Positions 16,355 through 26,159 of a stretch of DNA of 64,000 nucleotides are shown here, one piece after another. The first letter of the stretch is position 1. The number at the start of each line of letters is the position of its first letter. The position numbers and the translations under genes were made by a program. The notes under the pieces were generated by a model. That model was not told the DNA's origin. It was given only the letters and a program-made list of their open reading frames with translations, and ran no database searches. The stretch comes from Alphaproteobacteria bacterium UBA7314 (GTDB lineage: Bacteria; Pseudomonadota; Alphaproteobacteria; MPNO01; UBA830), in NCBI GenBank assembly GCA_002471575.1, contig DKQG01000034.1:35651-99650 (forward strand). Reading direction: 5' to 3'.

Positions 16355-16624
16355 ATGGTGCGAAAAGGTCACAAAATCGGTGGGTTAGGCAGCCTCGTGT
16401 CCAAACTGGGTGAAGCGGAAAAGCGCCTTCAGCGCGCGGTCACGGCTCTTGAACAGGCGGCAGTCGCCCGGTCTGGGGGAGGAACTGCTGCATCCCAGGA
16501 AGCCGCGAACGTTGAAATCGAGGCCGCTCAGGCGAGAATAGCGGAGCTGCAAGCGGTCAACGCGTCGGTTGCGGAAAAACTTGATGGCGCGATCCTGCGC
16601 GTGAAGAAAATTTTGGGCGACTGA
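16355..16624 (+). CDS. DUF4164-like coiled-coil protein
   Basis: A small (up to 89 residues) protein that is almost entirely coiled coil: LGEAEKRLQRAVTALEQAAV and AQARIAELQAVNASVAEKL. It ends in LRVKKILGD. Its position directly upstream of zapA (one base between stop and start) and its composition fit the DUF4164 family found beside zapA in alphaproteobacteria. ATG 16355 is the longest start. A sigma70-like TTGACG/TATGGT pair spans 16330-16359 and would place the transcript start after it, so GTG 16397 (giving 75 residues) may be the real start. Function is unknown, possibly division-related by context. Confidence 0.75.
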   Translation: MVRKGHKIGGLGSLVSKLGEAEKRLQRAVTALEQAAVARSGGGTAASQEAANVEIEAAQARIAELQAVNASVAEKLDGAILRVKKILGD

Positions 16625-16625
16625 G

Positions 16626-16964
16626 ATGGCGCAGGTCGAGGTCAAGATCAATGGGCGGAACTATCAGATCGCCTGCGACGATGGTCAGGAAGCGCATCTT
16701 GTACAGCTTGGCGAATATATCGACAAGCGGGTGCAAGAGCTGGTGTCGGCTGTCGGCCAAGTCGGCGATTCTCGGCTGTTAGTGATGACGTCGTTGCTTC
16801 TCGCGGACGAACTGTCCGAGACCTACGCCGATATTAAAAGAACTTCCGGCGCTACCGACGCCGCCGTATCCGCCGAGGAGATGGAAGAGAGACTGGCCGG
16901 TATCGTGGATGCCGCGACCGCGCGAATCGAGGCTGTGACGCGCGATCTGTCAGGGACAGGCTGA
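16626..16964 (+). CDS. zapA: cell division protein ZapA
   Basis: A 112-residue FtsZ-ring-associated protein that bundles FtsZ filaments. The N-terminal beta-rich domain is typical (VEVKINGRNYQIACDDGQE, then LVQLGEYIDKRVQELVSAVG). The middle has DSRLLVMTSLLLADELSET, and a C-terminal coiled coil follows. Length is normal. It starts one base after the DUF4164 gene and precedes the 6S RNA, an arrangement conserved in proteobacteria. Confidence 0.93.
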   Translation: MAQVEVKINGRNYQIACDDGQEAHLVQLGEYIDKRVQELVSAVGQVGDSRLLVMTSLLLADELSETYADIKRTSGATDAAVSAEEMEERLAGIVDAATARIEAVTRDLSGTG

Positions 16965-17032
16965 AAAACGCGTGCGGCGATATGAATCGAAGTTCATTTC
17001 CCGTTTGTGAATTTTGCCTTAAGTTTAAATCC

Positions 17033-17191
17033 GGCGGGGCTGTACTGTGCGATACGTCTTTACATCCCTGGGGCCAATACAATTCTCTCGGGAACTGTCT
17101 CTGTCGGGGCCCTGGCCTTGGCACGCGGTGCCCACCTGTCTCGTACAGGCCGCAGAGGATCATACTGACAGCCGGCTGTGACGGCTCCGCC
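17033..17191 (+). ncRNA. ssrS: 6S RNA
   Basis: The region between zapA and the 5-FCL gene is the conserved location of 6S RNA, which binds the RNA polymerase housekeeping holoenzyme. An 11-pair closing helix is visible: GGCGGGGCTGT (17033-17043) pairs with ACGGCTCCGCC (17181-17191) with two G-U wobbles. It encloses about 137 bases with further hairpins, including CCTGTctcgtACAGG and GGCAcgcgGTGCC, and a large central region that could stay open. An AT-rich TTTAAAT (17024-17030) just upstream could be part of its promoter. The roughly 160-base length is right. Exact ends are inferred from the helix. Confidence 0.75.
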
Positions 17192-17224
17192 ACCTAATCT
17201 TCTAGAACCTCTCAGGCGGTACGC

Positions 17225-17836
17225 TTGATTTCCGGCACCGAACGGATCGACCGAGAAAAATCGGCCCTGCGCGCCGAACTGCTGCGACGGCGGGAAGCCG
17301 CGCACAACGCGCGTCATCCGGCCGCCGGCGCAGCGATGTCCGCCCGCTTCTTTGCGCACTTAGAAGACACGCTTGCCGATAAAACCGTCGCCGCCTACTG
17401 GCCGATCAGGGAAGAAATCGATGTCCGTCCGGTGCTGTACCGCCTGGCATCATGCTCTGCGATTGCGGCGCTGCCCGTGATGACGGGTCAGATGCAACCG
17501 CTGTCGTTTCGGCTATGGTCGCCGGCGGATACCCTTGTCTCCGCCGCCTTCGGCGTTTGCGAACCAGATCCTGCATCGCCAGAGGCCGTGCCCGATATCG
17601 TGATCGTCCCGTTGCTGGGGTTCGACGACGCGGGCAACCGGATCGGATACGGCGGCGGCCACTATGATCGCACGCTGAACAGTCTGCGGTGCGACCGGGA
17701 CATTAAGGCCGTCGGCGTCGCGTATGACGAACAGGAATGCGAAAAAATCCCGGTCGGTGCGGGCGATGAGCGACTGGATATGGTATTGACCGACCGGCGA
17801 ACTGTTTTGCCCGGAGAGAATGAAGGCACCGACTAG
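17225..17836 (+). CDS. fthC: 5-formyltetrahydrofolate cyclo-ligase
   Basis: A 203-residue enzyme (YgfA/MTHFS family) that converts 5-formyl-THF to 5,10-methenyl-THF with ATP. It shows KSALRAELLRRREA at the N-terminus, AAYWPIREEIDVRPVLY in the middle, and the diagnostic VPLLGFDDAGNRIGYGGGHY with DRTL near the C-terminus. The start is TTG at 17225 preceded by AGGCGG. Its position directly after 6S RNA is the classic ssrS-ygfA pairing. The stop abuts the next ATG, so translation of the two genes may be coupled. Confidence 0.93.
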   Translation: MISGTERIDREKSALRAELLRRREAAHNARHPAAGAAMSARFFAHLEDTLADKTVAAYWPIREEIDVRPVLYRLASCSAIAALPVMTGQMQPLSFRLWSPADTLVSAAFGVCEPDPASPEAVPDIVIVPLLGFDDAGNRIGYGGGHYDRTLNSLRCDRDIKAVGVAYDEQECEKIPVGAGDERLDMVLTDRRTVLPGENEGTD

Positions 17837-18649
17837 ATGCGACTTCTGATATGCGGTGACGTGGTGGGTCGGTCCGGCCGCACGGTCGTGACCGACAACC
17901 TAAAAAAACTGCGGGACCGGTATTCGATCGATTTCGTGATCGTCAACGGCGAGAACGCGGCCGGCGGGTTCGGTATCACGCCGAAAATCTGCAACGAATT
18001 CTTCGATGCCGGCGCCGATGCCATTACCACCGGCAATCATGTGTGGGACCAGAAAGACATCATTCCCCACTTCGACAGGGAGCCGCGCATCCTGCGGCCT
18101 GCGAATTTCCCGAATGGAACACCGGGTAAAGGCGCGGCCCAGTTCACGGACGCGCGCGGGCGTAAGGTCGTGATCTTGCATCTGATGGCGCGGCTGTTCA
18201 TGGATCCGCTGGACGATCCGTTCGCTGCCGCGGAAGAGATGCTGAATACTTGGCGGCTCGGCGCCAATGCCGACGCCATCGTGCTAGATTTTCATGGCGA
18301 GGCATCAAGCGAGAAAATGGCGATGGGGCATTTTCTCGACGGGCGGGTCTCGGTCGTCGTCGGCACCCACACGCATATTCCGACGGCGGACGCTCAGGTA
18401 TTCCCCGGCGGGACGGGTTACATGACCGATCTGGGCATGTGCGGCGACTACGATTCCGTCATTGGCCACCAGAAGGAAGTCCCCGTCCAGCGATTCACAC
18501 GCAAGATGCCGACGGCCCGCATGGAAGCGGCCCAGGGCGAAGCAACACTCTGTGCGGTGATGGTCGACACCGACGATGCGACCGGTCTGGCGACCGACAT
18601 CCACCCCATCCGCATTGGCGGCCGACTGAGGGGGGAATTGCCGGATTAA
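17837..18649 (+). CDS. TIGR00282 family metallophosphoesterase (YmdB-like)
   Basis: A 270-residue binuclear metallophosphoesterase. Metal-ligand motifs run in order: CGDVVGRSGR (residues 6-15), VNGENAAGGFGIT (about 36-48), GNHVWDQKDI (about 67-76), DFHGEASSEKMA (about 150-161) and VVGTHTHIPTADA (about 174-186). Members hydrolyse cyclic and 2',3'-cyclic nucleotides in vitro. The ATG directly follows the fthC stop. It is the normal neighbour of fthC and yebC in Rhodospirillales-type genomes. Confidence 0.9.
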   Translation: MRLLICGDVVGRSGRTVVTDNLKKLRDRYSIDFVIVNGENAAGGFGITPKICNEFFDAGADAITTGNHVWDQKDIIPHFDREPRILRPANFPNGTPGKGAAQFTDARGRKVVILHLMARLFMDPLDDPFAAAEEMLNTWRLGANADAIVLDFHGEASSEKMAMGHFLDGRVSVVVGTHTHIPTADAQVFPGGTGYMTDLGMCGDYDSVIGHQKEVPVQRFTRKMPTARMEAAQGEATLCAVMVDTDDATGLATDIHPIRIGGRLRGELPD

Positions 18650-19175
18650 ACCGGAATTCGCGCACACGTGTATCCGGCTGCCCAGGGTGCCGAAATTTCA
18701 GTCGATAACCCTCTATTTCGTCGACCGGGAAAGTGTCCGAGGGTTTGGTCCTTGACCCCTGAAAAGTGGGTACCCCAATGGCCGGTAGCCTCAGGTTACT
18801 TAGGAATGAGTTTTCCTGTAGACACATATTCCAGGCAGCCGGAAGAATACTAAGGGAAGACGCCGGCGAAGTGCTGACCCGGGCGCCCGAGTCGCATGCG
18901 AAGCTGCTGCGCTGGGGCGATGCCGGCACGATCGAGGTCATTTCCATTAAGGCGCTGCTCGACCGGGGACTGTTCGAACCGGTCGGCTGGCGCCGAGGTC
19001 TTTTGGGACGCCGCGTCCGGCGAGGTATTTGTGACCCGCGCCCCATTCCTGCCACATTATCCCTCTAACGTTCAAAAAATCGCCGGAATCGCGCGGAAAT
19101 GTGGGGTTTCGGGGTCGCATTTACACCAGATATAGTATAGATTGCGGCGTTGTGAGGGGCAAAGTCGGAGCGACC
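18650..19175 (+). pseudogene. unidentified frameshifted remnant between ymdB-like gene and yebC
   Basis: About 525 bases where no intact gene is found. From about 18840 one frame reads LREDAGEVLTRAPESHAKLL, WGDAGTIEVISIKALLDRGL, FEPVG, after which the protein-like reading moves to the next frame: [20 protein letters not shown]. Together these look like one small protein split by a frameshift near 18985-19000. I do not recognise the family. Further left, 18745-18790 has a non-coding look (TTGACCCCTGAAAAGTGGG) reminiscent of the end of an insertion element, but no inverted partner was found. Confidence 0.4.
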
Positions 19176-19922
19176 ATGGCGGGCCATTCCAAATTCAAGA
19201 ATATCCAGTATCGAAAAGGTGCGCAGGACGCCAAGCGGGCCAAGGTTTTCACCAAGCTGATCCGCGAACTGACGGTCGCGGCCAAGAATGGCGCCGATCC
19301 GGATGCAAATCCGCGTCTCCGCGCCGCGATTGCGGCGTCCAAAAGCGCCAACATGGGCAAAGACACCATGGAACGCGCCATTGCGCGCGGCGCCGGCAAC
19401 GACGACACCGAGCAGTACGAGGAAATCCGCTACGAAGGGTATGGCCCCAAGGGCGTCGCCGTCATCGTCGAGGCGCTGACCGACAATCGCAACCGCACAG
19501 CCAGCGATGTGCGCGCGGCGTTCACCAAATTCGGTGGAAATTTGGGTGAAACCGGCAGTGTCAATTTCATGTTTGACCGGGTCGGTCAGGTAAATTACCC
19601 CTCAGACGCAGGCGATGCCGACGACATATTCGAGGTCGCGCTGGAAGCCGGCGCGCAGGACGTAGAATCGACCGAAGACGGACACGAAATCACCTGCGAC
19701 CCGAACGATTTCAATGATGTCCGGGATAAGCTGGAAGCGAAGTTCGGGACGGCGGAGTCTGCCGCGCTTACCTGGAAACCCCAGAACACCGTCGATCTGG
19801 ATGCCGACAGCGCCAAGACGATGCTCAACCTGCTCGATGCGCTGGAAGACAATGACGACGTTCAGAAGGTCTCGTCCAATGTAGAGATCGACGACGCCGT
19901 CATGGCAGAGCTCGCGGGCTGA
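19176..19922 (+). CDS. yebC: YebC/PmpR family transcriptional regulator
   Basis: A 248-residue three-domain protein with the invariant start [20 protein letters not shown]. The GTMERAI-type segment ([15 protein letters not shown]) and the [20 protein letters not shown] motif are intact. Members bind DNA or act on translation of proline-rich stretches. The frame is open to 19101, but ATG 19176 is the universal start. It precedes ruvC by nine bases, the common yebC-ruvCAB order. Confidence 0.95.
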   Translation: MAGHSKFKNIQYRKGAQDAKRAKVFTKLIRELTVAAKNGADPDANPRLRAAIAASKSANMGKDTMERAIARGAGNDDTEQYEEIRYEGYGPKGVAVIVEALTDNRNRTASDVRAAFTKFGGNLGETGSVNFMFDRVGQVNYPSDAGDADDIFEVALEAGAQDVESTEDGHEITCDPNDFNDVRDKLEAKFGTAESAALTWKPQNTVDLDADSAKTMLNLLDALEDNDDVQKVSSNVEIDDAVMAELAG

Positions 19923-19931
19923 GGGGGGTGG

Positions 19932-20450
19932 ATGGCGACGCGGCTGATCGGCCTGGATCCCGGATTGCGCCGCACCGGCTGGGGCGTAATCCAAGTGGAA
20001 GGCAACAGCCTCGTTCATGTCGCGTCCGGCGCGGTGACGTCTACCGCAGCACTGCCCCTTGCCGAACGTCTCTCCCAGCTCTACGAGGCCTTGGCTGTCG
20101 TACTGACTGCCCACGACCCCGCCGAAGCCGCAGTCGAGGAAACCTTTGTCAATAAGAACCCGTCCTCCACCCTGAAACTCGGGCAGGCCCGCGGCGCGGT
20201 GATGCTTGCGCCCGCGCAGGCCGGCATCCCGGTGGCGGAATATTCGGCAAACCTGATTAAGAAATCGCTGGTCGGAAACGGCCATGCAGACAAGAACCAG
20301 GTACAGGCGATGATCAGGATTCTGCTTCCTGGTGCAAAACCCGAAACAGCGGATGCCGCGGATGCGCTGGCAATCGCAATCTGCCATGCCCATCATCGGC
20401 GGACACCCTTGGTCGCCGAAGCCGTTCTGGCAGAAGGCGCGCGCAGATGA
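19932..20450 (+). CDS. ruvC: Holliday junction endodeoxyribonuclease RuvC
   Basis: A 172-residue RNase H-fold nuclease that resolves Holliday junctions. The acidic catalytic residues are visible: Asp in [14 protein letters not shown] (residues 6-19), Glu in [20 protein letters not shown] (about 65-85), and the Asp pair in [16 protein letters not shown] near residue 140. Its stop overlaps the ruvA start by four bases (ATGA), indicating coupled translation. Ile or Leu near the C-terminus and the total length are typical. Confidence 0.96.
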   Translation: MATRLIGLDPGLRRTGWGVIQVEGNSLVHVASGAVTSTAALPLAERLSQLYEALAVVLTAHDPAEAAVEETFVNKNPSSTLKLGQARGAVMLAPAQAGIPVAEYSANLIKKSLVGNGHADKNQVQAMIRILLPGAKPETADAADALAIAICHAHHRRTPLVAEAVLAEGARR

Positions 20451-21064
20451 TCGCCAAGCTGACAGGCCTGCTGGATTCGATCGGTGAGGAATGGGCCGTG
20501 ATCGATGTGAACGGCGTCGGCTATCTTGTGTTTTGCTCCACCCGCACGCTAGCGCAGTTGCCGGGTCGCGGCGAAGCGGTGTCGTTCGTCATCGAAACCC
20601 ATGTTCGCGAAGACCACATTCATCTTTACGGATTTCTTGAACATGCCGAGCGCGAATGGTTCAGGTTGCTGACGACCGTTCAGGGCGTGGGCGCCAAAGT
20701 TGGGCTCGGCATACTGTCGGTGCTGGCGCCGAGGGATTTGTCGGACGCCATCCTCGCTCAGGACAAGGGCATGATCACCCGGGCTCCCGGGGTCGGGCCC
20801 AAGCTTGCCAACCGGTTGTTGACCGAACTCAAAGATAAGGCATGCGGTCTTGCCGAATTCGCGCCGCCACCCGCCACCGTCGCCGTGACGGGGGATGCCA
20901 GCGCCACACGCGGTTCGTTCGACGACGCTGTATCAGCGCTGGTCAATCTCGGGTATCAGCGAGGCGCAGCCTTCGGTGCGGTGTCGGGAGCGATGCGCTC
21001 GATCGGCGATGACGCGCCTGTCGAGGATCTCATCCGCGCAGGTCTGAAGGAGTTGACGGCATGA
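20447..21064 (+). CDS. ruvA: Holliday junction branch migration protein RuvA
   Basis: A 205-residue junction-binding protein that forms tetramers and loads RuvB. It starts [20 protein letters not shown] with the OB domain ([13 protein letters not shown]). Two helix-hairpin-helix segments follow ([20 protein letters not shown] and [20 protein letters not shown]), and a C-terminal RuvB-contact domain ([12 protein letters not shown]) closes the protein. It overlaps ruvC and ruvB by four bases on each side. Confidence 0.96.
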   Translation: MIAKLTGLLDSIGEEWAVIDVNGVGYLVFCSTRTLAQLPGRGEAVSFVIETHVREDHIHLYGFLEHAEREWFRLLTTVQGVGAKVGLGILSVLAPRDLSDAILAQDKGMITRAPGVGPKLANRLLTELKDKACGLAEFAPPPATVAVTGDASATRGSFDDAVSALVNLGYQRGAAFGAVSGAMRSIGDDAPVEDLIRAGLKELTA

Positions 21065-22110
21065 GCGAAGATCGTGCAGTCACCACGAACTTTTCCGAGT
21101 ACGATCCACCCGAGGGTTATGTGCGGCCGCAGCTGCTGGACGATTTCGTCGGCCAGCCGCCGCTGCGCGACAATCTTCGTGTATTCATCGAAGCCGCGCG
21201 CGGCCGACGCGAGGCGATGGATCATGTGCTGTTTTTCGGCCCGCCCGGTCTCGGCAAAACCACGCTTGCGCAGATCGTGTCACGCGAACTGGGGGTCGGT
21301 TTCCGCGCAACGTCGGGCCCGGTGATCGCCAAGGCGGGCGACCTCGCTGCGATTTTAACCAATCTGGAACCGCTTGACGTGTTGTTTATCGATGAAATCC
21401 ACCGGCTAAATCCCGCGGTGGAAGAGATTCTCTATCCTGCGATGGAAGACGGGAAGCTCGACTTGATCATCGGCGAAGGACCGTCGGCGCGGTCGGTCCA
21501 GATCGAATTGCCGCCGTTCACGCTGGTCGGCGCCACTACCCGGTCCGGGCTGCTGACAACGCCGCTCCGCGAACGTTTCGGCATTCCGTTGCGTCTCGAA
21601 TTCTATGACGTTGACGACCTAGTGAAGATCGTTCGTCGCGGGGCAGGGGTGCTGGACGTAAACGTCACTACCGACGGTGCAACAGAGATTGCAGCGCGTT
21701 CCCGCGGTACGCCGCGCGTGGCTGTCCGCCTGCTCCGAAGGGTGCGGGATTTTGCGGGCGTGGCCGGTGCCGAAGCTGTTGATGCCAAGATCGCAGACGC
21801 CGCGCTCGCTCGGCTTGAAGTCGATAAGATCGGCCTCGATTCCATGGATCGGCGTTACCTGATGTGTATTGCCGAAAACTATGTCGGTGGCCCGGTGGGC
21901 GTGGATACGCTGGCCGCTGCATTGTCGGAACAGCGAGACGCGATAGAAGAAGTGATCGAACCGTTCTTGCTGCAATCCGGTCTGCTGCAACGTACACCTC
22001 GTGGCCGTATGCTGACTCTCAACGCCTATCGGCATCTCGGGGTGTCGGCACCGAAAGGACATGATTCCCAGCTCGATCTTTTGTCCTCGGCCGGAGATGA
22101 AGATGACTGA
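21061..22110 (+). CDS. ruvB: Holliday junction branch migration helicase RuvB
   Basis: A 349-residue AAA+ motor that drives branch migration with RuvA. It shows Walker [11 protein letters not shown] (about residue 60), Walker [12 protein letters not shown] (about residue 110), sensor 1 ([11 protein letters not shown]), and the [16 protein letters not shown] segment with the arginine finger. The C-terminal winged helix begins near [10 protein letters not shown] and ends with [12 protein letters not shown]. Its last bases overlap the start of ybgC. Confidence 0.97.
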   Translation: MSEDRAVTTNFSEYDPPEGYVRPQLLDDFVGQPPLRDNLRVFIEAARGRREAMDHVLFFGPPGLGKTTLAQIVSRELGVGFRATSGPVIAKAGDLAAILTNLEPLDVLFIDEIHRLNPAVEEILYPAMEDGKLDLIIGEGPSARSVQIELPPFTLVGATTRSGLLTTPLRERFGIPLRLEFYDVDDLVKIVRRGAGVLDVNVTTDGATEIAARSRGTPRVAVRLLRRVRDFAGVAGAEAVDAKIADAALARLEVDKIGLDSMDRRYLMCIAENYVGGPVGVDTLAAALSEQRDAIEEVIEPFLLQSGLLQRTPRGRMLTLNAYRHLGVSAPKGHDSQLDLLSSAGDEDD

Positions 22111-22528
22111 TTTGAGGGGTGATCATGTCTTTTTCGTCCGCGTCTATTACGAGGATACGGATGCTGGTGGCGTGGTTTATCATAGCAATTATCTCCGCTT
22201 CGCCGAGCGGGCGCGTACCGAATTTTTGCGCGAAGCCGGGATAGATCACATCACGCAAATGGCGGAAAACGGTCTGATGTTTGCCGTGCGCCGTTGCGAG
22301 GCCGAATACGTGAAACCGGCGCATCTCGACGATGCCCTGGAAATCCGTACGCGGTGCTTAGAAGCGACCGGCGCCAGCTTCTGGCTAGAACAATTGGTTC
22401 AGCGTGCTGGCGAAACACTAGTGGAGATGAAGCTGCGGCTTGTCTGCCTAAAGGCCGACGGCCGTCCAGCGCGGTTGCCCAACAATCTGAGAGCGATGCT
22501 CGGTACAGGCATCGCATCAATGACATAA
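22103..22528 (+). CDS. ybgC: Tol-Pal system-associated acyl-CoA thioesterase
   Basis: A 141-residue hotdog-fold thioesterase. The catalytic motif [20 protein letters not shown], with its Asp, lies at residues 14-33; [20 protein letters not shown] follows, then [13 protein letters not shown]. YbgC commonly heads the tol-pal operon and acts on acyl-CoA or acyl-ACP linked to phospholipid metabolism. ATG 22103 overlaps the ruvB stop by eight bases; the longer frame from 22061 lies inside ruvB and is not used. Confidence 0.93.
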   Translation: MTDLRGDHVFFVRVYYEDTDAGGVVYHSNYLRFAERARTEFLREAGIDHITQMAENGLMFAVRRCEAEYVKPAHLDDALEIRTRCLEATGASFWLEQLVQRAGETLVEMKLRLVCLKADGRPARLPNNLRAMLGTGIASMT

Positions 22529-22553
22529 CAACAGGCTACCAACGGATTTAAGA

Positions 22554-23282
22554 ATGGAGCAAACAGCAATACAGTCCGCCGCTCTCGCAGGGTCAGTCCA
22601 TGCCGACATGTCGATCTGGGGCCTGTTCATGCAAGCCGACTTAATCGTCAAGGCGGTGATGATCGGATTACTCCTCGCCTCTTTCTGGTGCTGGGCGATC
22701 ATCTTTGAAAAGATCATTCGCATGCGCCGTCTGCGTCGCCAGGCCTCGCAGTTCGAGGAGAGTTTCTGGTCAGGCGGATCGCTCGACGATCTGTTCGACA
22801 GGATCGGCTCGCGGCCGGTCGATCCGATGTCGGCGATTTTCTCGTCGGCAATGCGCGAGTGGCGGCGCTCGACTTCCCGGAAGGGTGGCGACAGCGAGGC
22901 GTCGCATCAGAGCCTGTCGGAACGCATCGACCGGGTTATGCAGATCACGCTTAATCGCGAACTGGAACAGCTCGAACGCTACATGACGTTTCTGGCGTCG
23001 GTCGGATCGACTGCGCCGTTCGTTGGGCTGTTCGGCACGGTGTGGGGTATCATGAACAGTTTCACCGCGATAGCAGTGTCAAAAAATACGTCGCTGGCGG
23101 TTGTCGCGCCCGGTATTGCCGAGGCCCTGTTCGCCACAGCGCTGGGATTGGTCGCCGCGATCCCGGCGGTGATCGCCTATAACAAGCTGTCAACTGACAT
23201 CAATCTCTACGCCGGGCGGCTCGAAGCATTCGCCGGCGAATTTGGTGCCATTCTATCCCGACAAGCAGAACATGAGGGGTAG
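22554..23282 (+). CDS. tolQ: Tol-Pal system protein TolQ
   Basis: A 242-residue inner-membrane proton channel subunit of the Tol complex, which constricts the envelope during division. Three transmembrane segments are visible: about 24-46 (LIVKAVMIGLLLASFWCWAI), 137-165 (FLASVGSTAPFVGLFGTVWG) and 180-205 (APGIAEALFATALGLVAAIP). The second and third form the pore helices. Length and order (tolQ-tolR-tolA) are standard. Confidence 0.95.
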   Translation: MEQTAIQSAALAGSVHADMSIWGLFMQADLIVKAVMIGLLLASFWCWAIIFEKIIRMRRLRRQASQFEESFWSGGSLDDLFDRIGSRPVDPMSAIFSSAMREWRRSTSRKGGDSEASHQSLSERIDRVMQITLNRELEQLERYMTFLASVGSTAPFVGLFGTVWGIMNSFTAIAVSKNTSLAVVAPGIAEALFATALGLVAAIPAVIAYNKLSTDINLYAGRLEAFAGEFGAILSRQAEHEG

Positions 23283-23288
23283 CCGGAG

Positions 23289-23753
23289 ATGGCCATGATG
23301 TCAGGTAACGGGGGAGGACGCGGCCGCAGCCGCGGGCGTGGTGGCCATATCCCTATGAGCGATATTAACGTCACACCGCTGGTTGATGTGATGCTGGTGC
23401 TGCTGGTCGTGTTCATGATTACCGCACCGTTGCTAACCGTCGGTGTGCCTGTAGATCTGCCGAAAACCAACGCGTCCCAAATGGTAGGCCAGGACGAGCC
23501 TCTGGTGATTAGCGTCAACGCCAAGGGCGAGGTCTTCCTGCAGGAAACCAAAATTACGCTCGAACAGCTCGTCCCGCGGCTAGAAGCGATTACGCAAAAT
23601 AAAAAAGACACCCGTATCTTTGTCCGGGGAGATCGCGCGATCGCGTACGGCCAGGTGATGGAGATGATGGGGACGGTGAATCTTGCGGGCTTTACCCGCG
23701 TGGCGCTTGTCACCCAGCTGCCGCAGGGCGACGGTGCCGGAGGTAACAAGTGA
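23289..23753 (+). CDS. tolR: Tol-Pal system protein TolR
   Basis: A 154-residue single-span membrane protein. A Gly/Arg-rich cytoplasmic N-terminus precedes the transmembrane helix DINVTPLVDVMLVLLVVFMI (about residues 23-45) with the proton-carrying Asp in PLVDVMLVLL. A periplasmic domain follows (VFLQETKITLEQLVPRLEAI, VRGDRAIAYGQVMEMM). It lies six bases after tolQ. Confidence 0.95.
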   Translation: MAMMSGNGGGRGRSRGRGGHIPMSDINVTPLVDVMLVLLVVFMITAPLLTVGVPVDLPKTNASQMVGQDEPLVISVNAKGEVFLQETKITLEQLVPRLEAITQNKKDTRIFVRGDRAIAYGQVMEMMGTVNLAGFTRVALVTQLPQGDGAGGNK

Positions 23754-23756
23754 TCG

Positions 23757-24650
23757 ATGCGATACGGCGTTGCCATTTCCGCATTGTTGCACGGCGTGAT
23801 CGTCGTGCTGATAGTGGTTGGGCTGCCCAGCATCCTGCAATCGGAAAACCAGAAGAACGTGTCGATTGCCGTCGAAATCGTGACACCCGATGTGCTAGCC
23901 AAGAAGCCCGCGCCCAAGAAAACGGATCCACCCAAGCCCGCGCTAAAGAAACCACCGCCACCCAAGCCCGAGCTGCCCAAGGCGATCGAGAAACCGACCC
24001 CGCCTCGACCCGCACCCGACTCGCCGCCGGCGCCAGAACAGGTGTCCGAAACCAAGGCCGAGCCGTTGCCAAAGCCCAAACCAAAGCCCAAGGCCAAACT
24101 GGCGCCCCCAAAACCCAAACCGAAACCCACAGAGGTAAAGGTCGCGTCGAAGACGCCACCGGTGCCGAGACCCAAACGGAGACCGAAACCGCCACGGGAC
24201 GAATTCCAGTCACTGCTAAAGAACCTTGCCAAGGAGCAGAAACAGCGCAAATCGGATCCACCGAAAAAACAGCAAAAGATCGCCAAACGTGCGCCGGAAA
24301 AACAGCAGCGTTCGCCACTGGAACATCGCCGAATCGCGGGCGGGCTGGTGCAGGCGATCAAGCAGCAGATTACGCCCTGCTGGAAAATCCAGGCGGGCGC
24401 CAAAGACGCCGTCAAAATGCAGGTCGCGATCCGGATGCGCCTCAATCCCGACGGCTCGTTGGGTGCGGTTCCGCAAATTCAGGACCATGGACGTATTGGC
24501 CGAGACCCTTTTTTCCGGGCGGTCGCGGAAAGTGCGTTGCGCGCGTTGCGCGATCCGGCGTGTGCGCCGATCAAGCTGCCCTACGAACATTACGACATTT
24601 GGAGAGAAATCGTGTTTACCTTTGATCCCAGGGAAGCGCTCGGACAATGA
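23757..24650 (+). CDS. tolA: Tol-Pal system protein TolA
   Basis: A 297-residue protein. An N-terminal anchor (about residues 5-27, [20 protein letters not shown]) is followed by a long Pro/Lys-rich domain II (about 45-190). This replaces the Ala/Glu/Lys helix of gammaproteobacterial TolA and is usual in alphaproteobacteria. The C-terminal domain (about 200-297) contains [20 protein letters not shown] and [15 protein letters not shown] strands. It should link the inner membrane TolQR to Pal. Its stop overlaps the tolB start. Confidence 0.92.
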   Translation: MRYGVAISALLHGVIVVLIVVGLPSILQSENQKNVSIAVEIVTPDVLAKKPAPKKTDPPKPALKKPPPPKPELPKAIEKPTPPRPAPDSPPAPEQVSETKAEPLPKPKPKPKAKLAPPKPKPKPTEVKVASKTPPVPRPKRRPKPPRDEFQSLLKNLAKEQKQRKSDPPKKQQKIAKRAPEKQQRSPLEHRRIAGGLVQAIKQQITPCWKIQAGAKDAVKMQVAIRMRLNPDGSLGAVPQIQDHGRIGRDPFFRAVAESALRALRDPACAPIKLPYEHYDIWREIVFTFDPREALGQ

Positions 24651-25999
24651 AACATCTTCGTGAAAAATTACTTGCCCTACGGGCAGCTATTTTTGCCGCC
24701 GTCCTTCTGGCTCTTCCAGTCGGGCTCGCGCCGCCGGCAATGGCGCAACTGCAGGTCGATATCACCCGTGGCACGGTCGAACCGCTGCCGATCGCCATAC
24801 CTGAATTTTTCGGCAAAACACCCCTAGAAATAGAGACGGCGCGCAACATCGCGAACCTGATTTCCGCCGATCTTGCGCGATCCGGCCTGTTCAGGCCGAT
24901 CGACCGGCGCGCATTCATCCAGCAGGTATCGGCGCTGCGGGTGCAGCCCCGTTTCGGCGATTGGCGCCAGATCAACGCCCAGGCACTCGTGTCTGGCAGC
25001 GCCCAGGCCCAGCGAGACGGGCGCCTGAAAGTGGAGTTCCGATTGTGGGATGTGTTCGGCGGCACGCAAATGGCTGGCCTTGCCTATTTTACAACGCCCA
25101 ACAATTGGAGGCGGGTTGCGCACATCATCGCGGATGAAATCTACAAGCGGATCACCGGCGAAAGCGGCTATTTCGACACTCGCGTAGTTTATATTTCGGA
25201 AAGCGGCCCGGCAAATCGCCGGATCAAGCGCTTGTCGATCATGGATCAGGACGGTGCCAATCACCGGTATCTGACGGACGGCCGGGCATTGGTCCTAACC
25301 CCCCGGTTTTCGCCCACTGCGCAGGAAATCACCTACTTGTCCTATATGGCGGGCAAACCGCGCGTGTATCTTTATAACATCGATACCGGTCAGCAGGAGA
25401 TTATCGGCGATTTTCCGGGGATGACATTTGCGCCGCGTTTTTCGCCCGACGGAAATCAGGTCATCATGAGCATGGCCAAGGACGGCAACACCGAGGTCTA
25501 TACAATGGATCTGCGGACCCGGCGCGTGCGACGCCTGACCCGGCATCCGGCGATTGACACCTCTCCGTCCTACGCGCCCGACGGCCGACGGATCGTGTTC
25601 AATTCCGACCGCGGCGGCACTCAGCAACTTTATGTCATGAATGGCAACGGCGGCGGCGCGAAGCGTATCAGTTTCGGCAAGGGCCGCTACGCCACGCCTG
25701 TGTGGTCTCCGCGTGGCGATCTGATCGCGTTCACCAAGATGAATCGCGGTACGTTTTCGATCGGTGTCATGCAGCCGGATGGTAAGGCCGAACGTATCCT
25801 CGCCAATGGTTTTCTGGTCGAAGGCCCGACCTGGGCACCAAACGGAAGGGTGCTGATGTTTTTCCGCGAGGAACGCCGTCAGGGGTCCCGGGCGAGCACC
25901 GCGCGGCTTTATTCGATCGATCTGACCGGGCATAACGAACGTCAGATCACGACTCCACAAGGGGCCTCCGATCCTGCCTGGTCTCCGCTGGTAAAATAA
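24647..25999 (+). CDS. tolB: Tol-Pal system beta-propeller protein TolB
   Basis: A 450-residue periplasmic protein with a signal peptide (about 1-34, cleaved after PAMA). The N-terminal domain includes [19 protein letters not shown] six-bladed beta-propeller follows, with repeats such as [53 protein letters not shown] and [13 protein letters not shown]. It interacts with Pal and TolA. The ATGA overlap with tolA suggests translational coupling. Confidence 0.96.
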   Translation: MKHLREKLLALRAAIFAAVLLALPVGLAPPAMAQLQVDITRGTVEPLPIAIPEFFGKTPLEIETARNIANLISADLARSGLFRPIDRRAFIQQVSALRVQPRFGDWRQINAQALVSGSAQAQRDGRLKVEFRLWDVFGGTQMAGLAYFTTPNNWRRVAHIIADEIYKRITGESGYFDTRVVYISESGPANRRIKRLSIMDQDGANHRYLTDGRALVLTPRFSPTAQEITYLSYMAGKPRVYLYNIDTGQQEIIGDFPGMTFAPRFSPDGNQVIMSMAKDGNTEVYTMDLRTRRVRRLTRHPAIDTSPSYAPDGRRIVFNSDRGGTQQLYVMNGNGGGAKRISFGKGRYATPVWSPRGDLIAFTKMNRGTFSIGVMQPDGKAERILANGFLVEGPTWAPNGRVLMFFREERRQGSRASTARLYSIDLTGHNERQITTPQGASDPAWSPLVK

Positions 26000-26159
26000 T
26001 CATGACTTGCGACCGAATCACTTTTTGTTCGAAACTGCCGGTTGCTTTGCCATACGACTTTGATGGATCGTGTGGTTTTATGATGCCACAACGAACCAGA
26101 GCGACCTTGCCGCCGAAAAAAAACCGTAACCTGCCAGACATCCATTGGGGAAAAATCTG

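Noticed and set aside
23207..24445. 412-codon minus-strand frame opposite tolR and tolA
   Set aside because: Gly/Phe/Ser-rich shadow produced by the Pro/Lys repeats of TolA.
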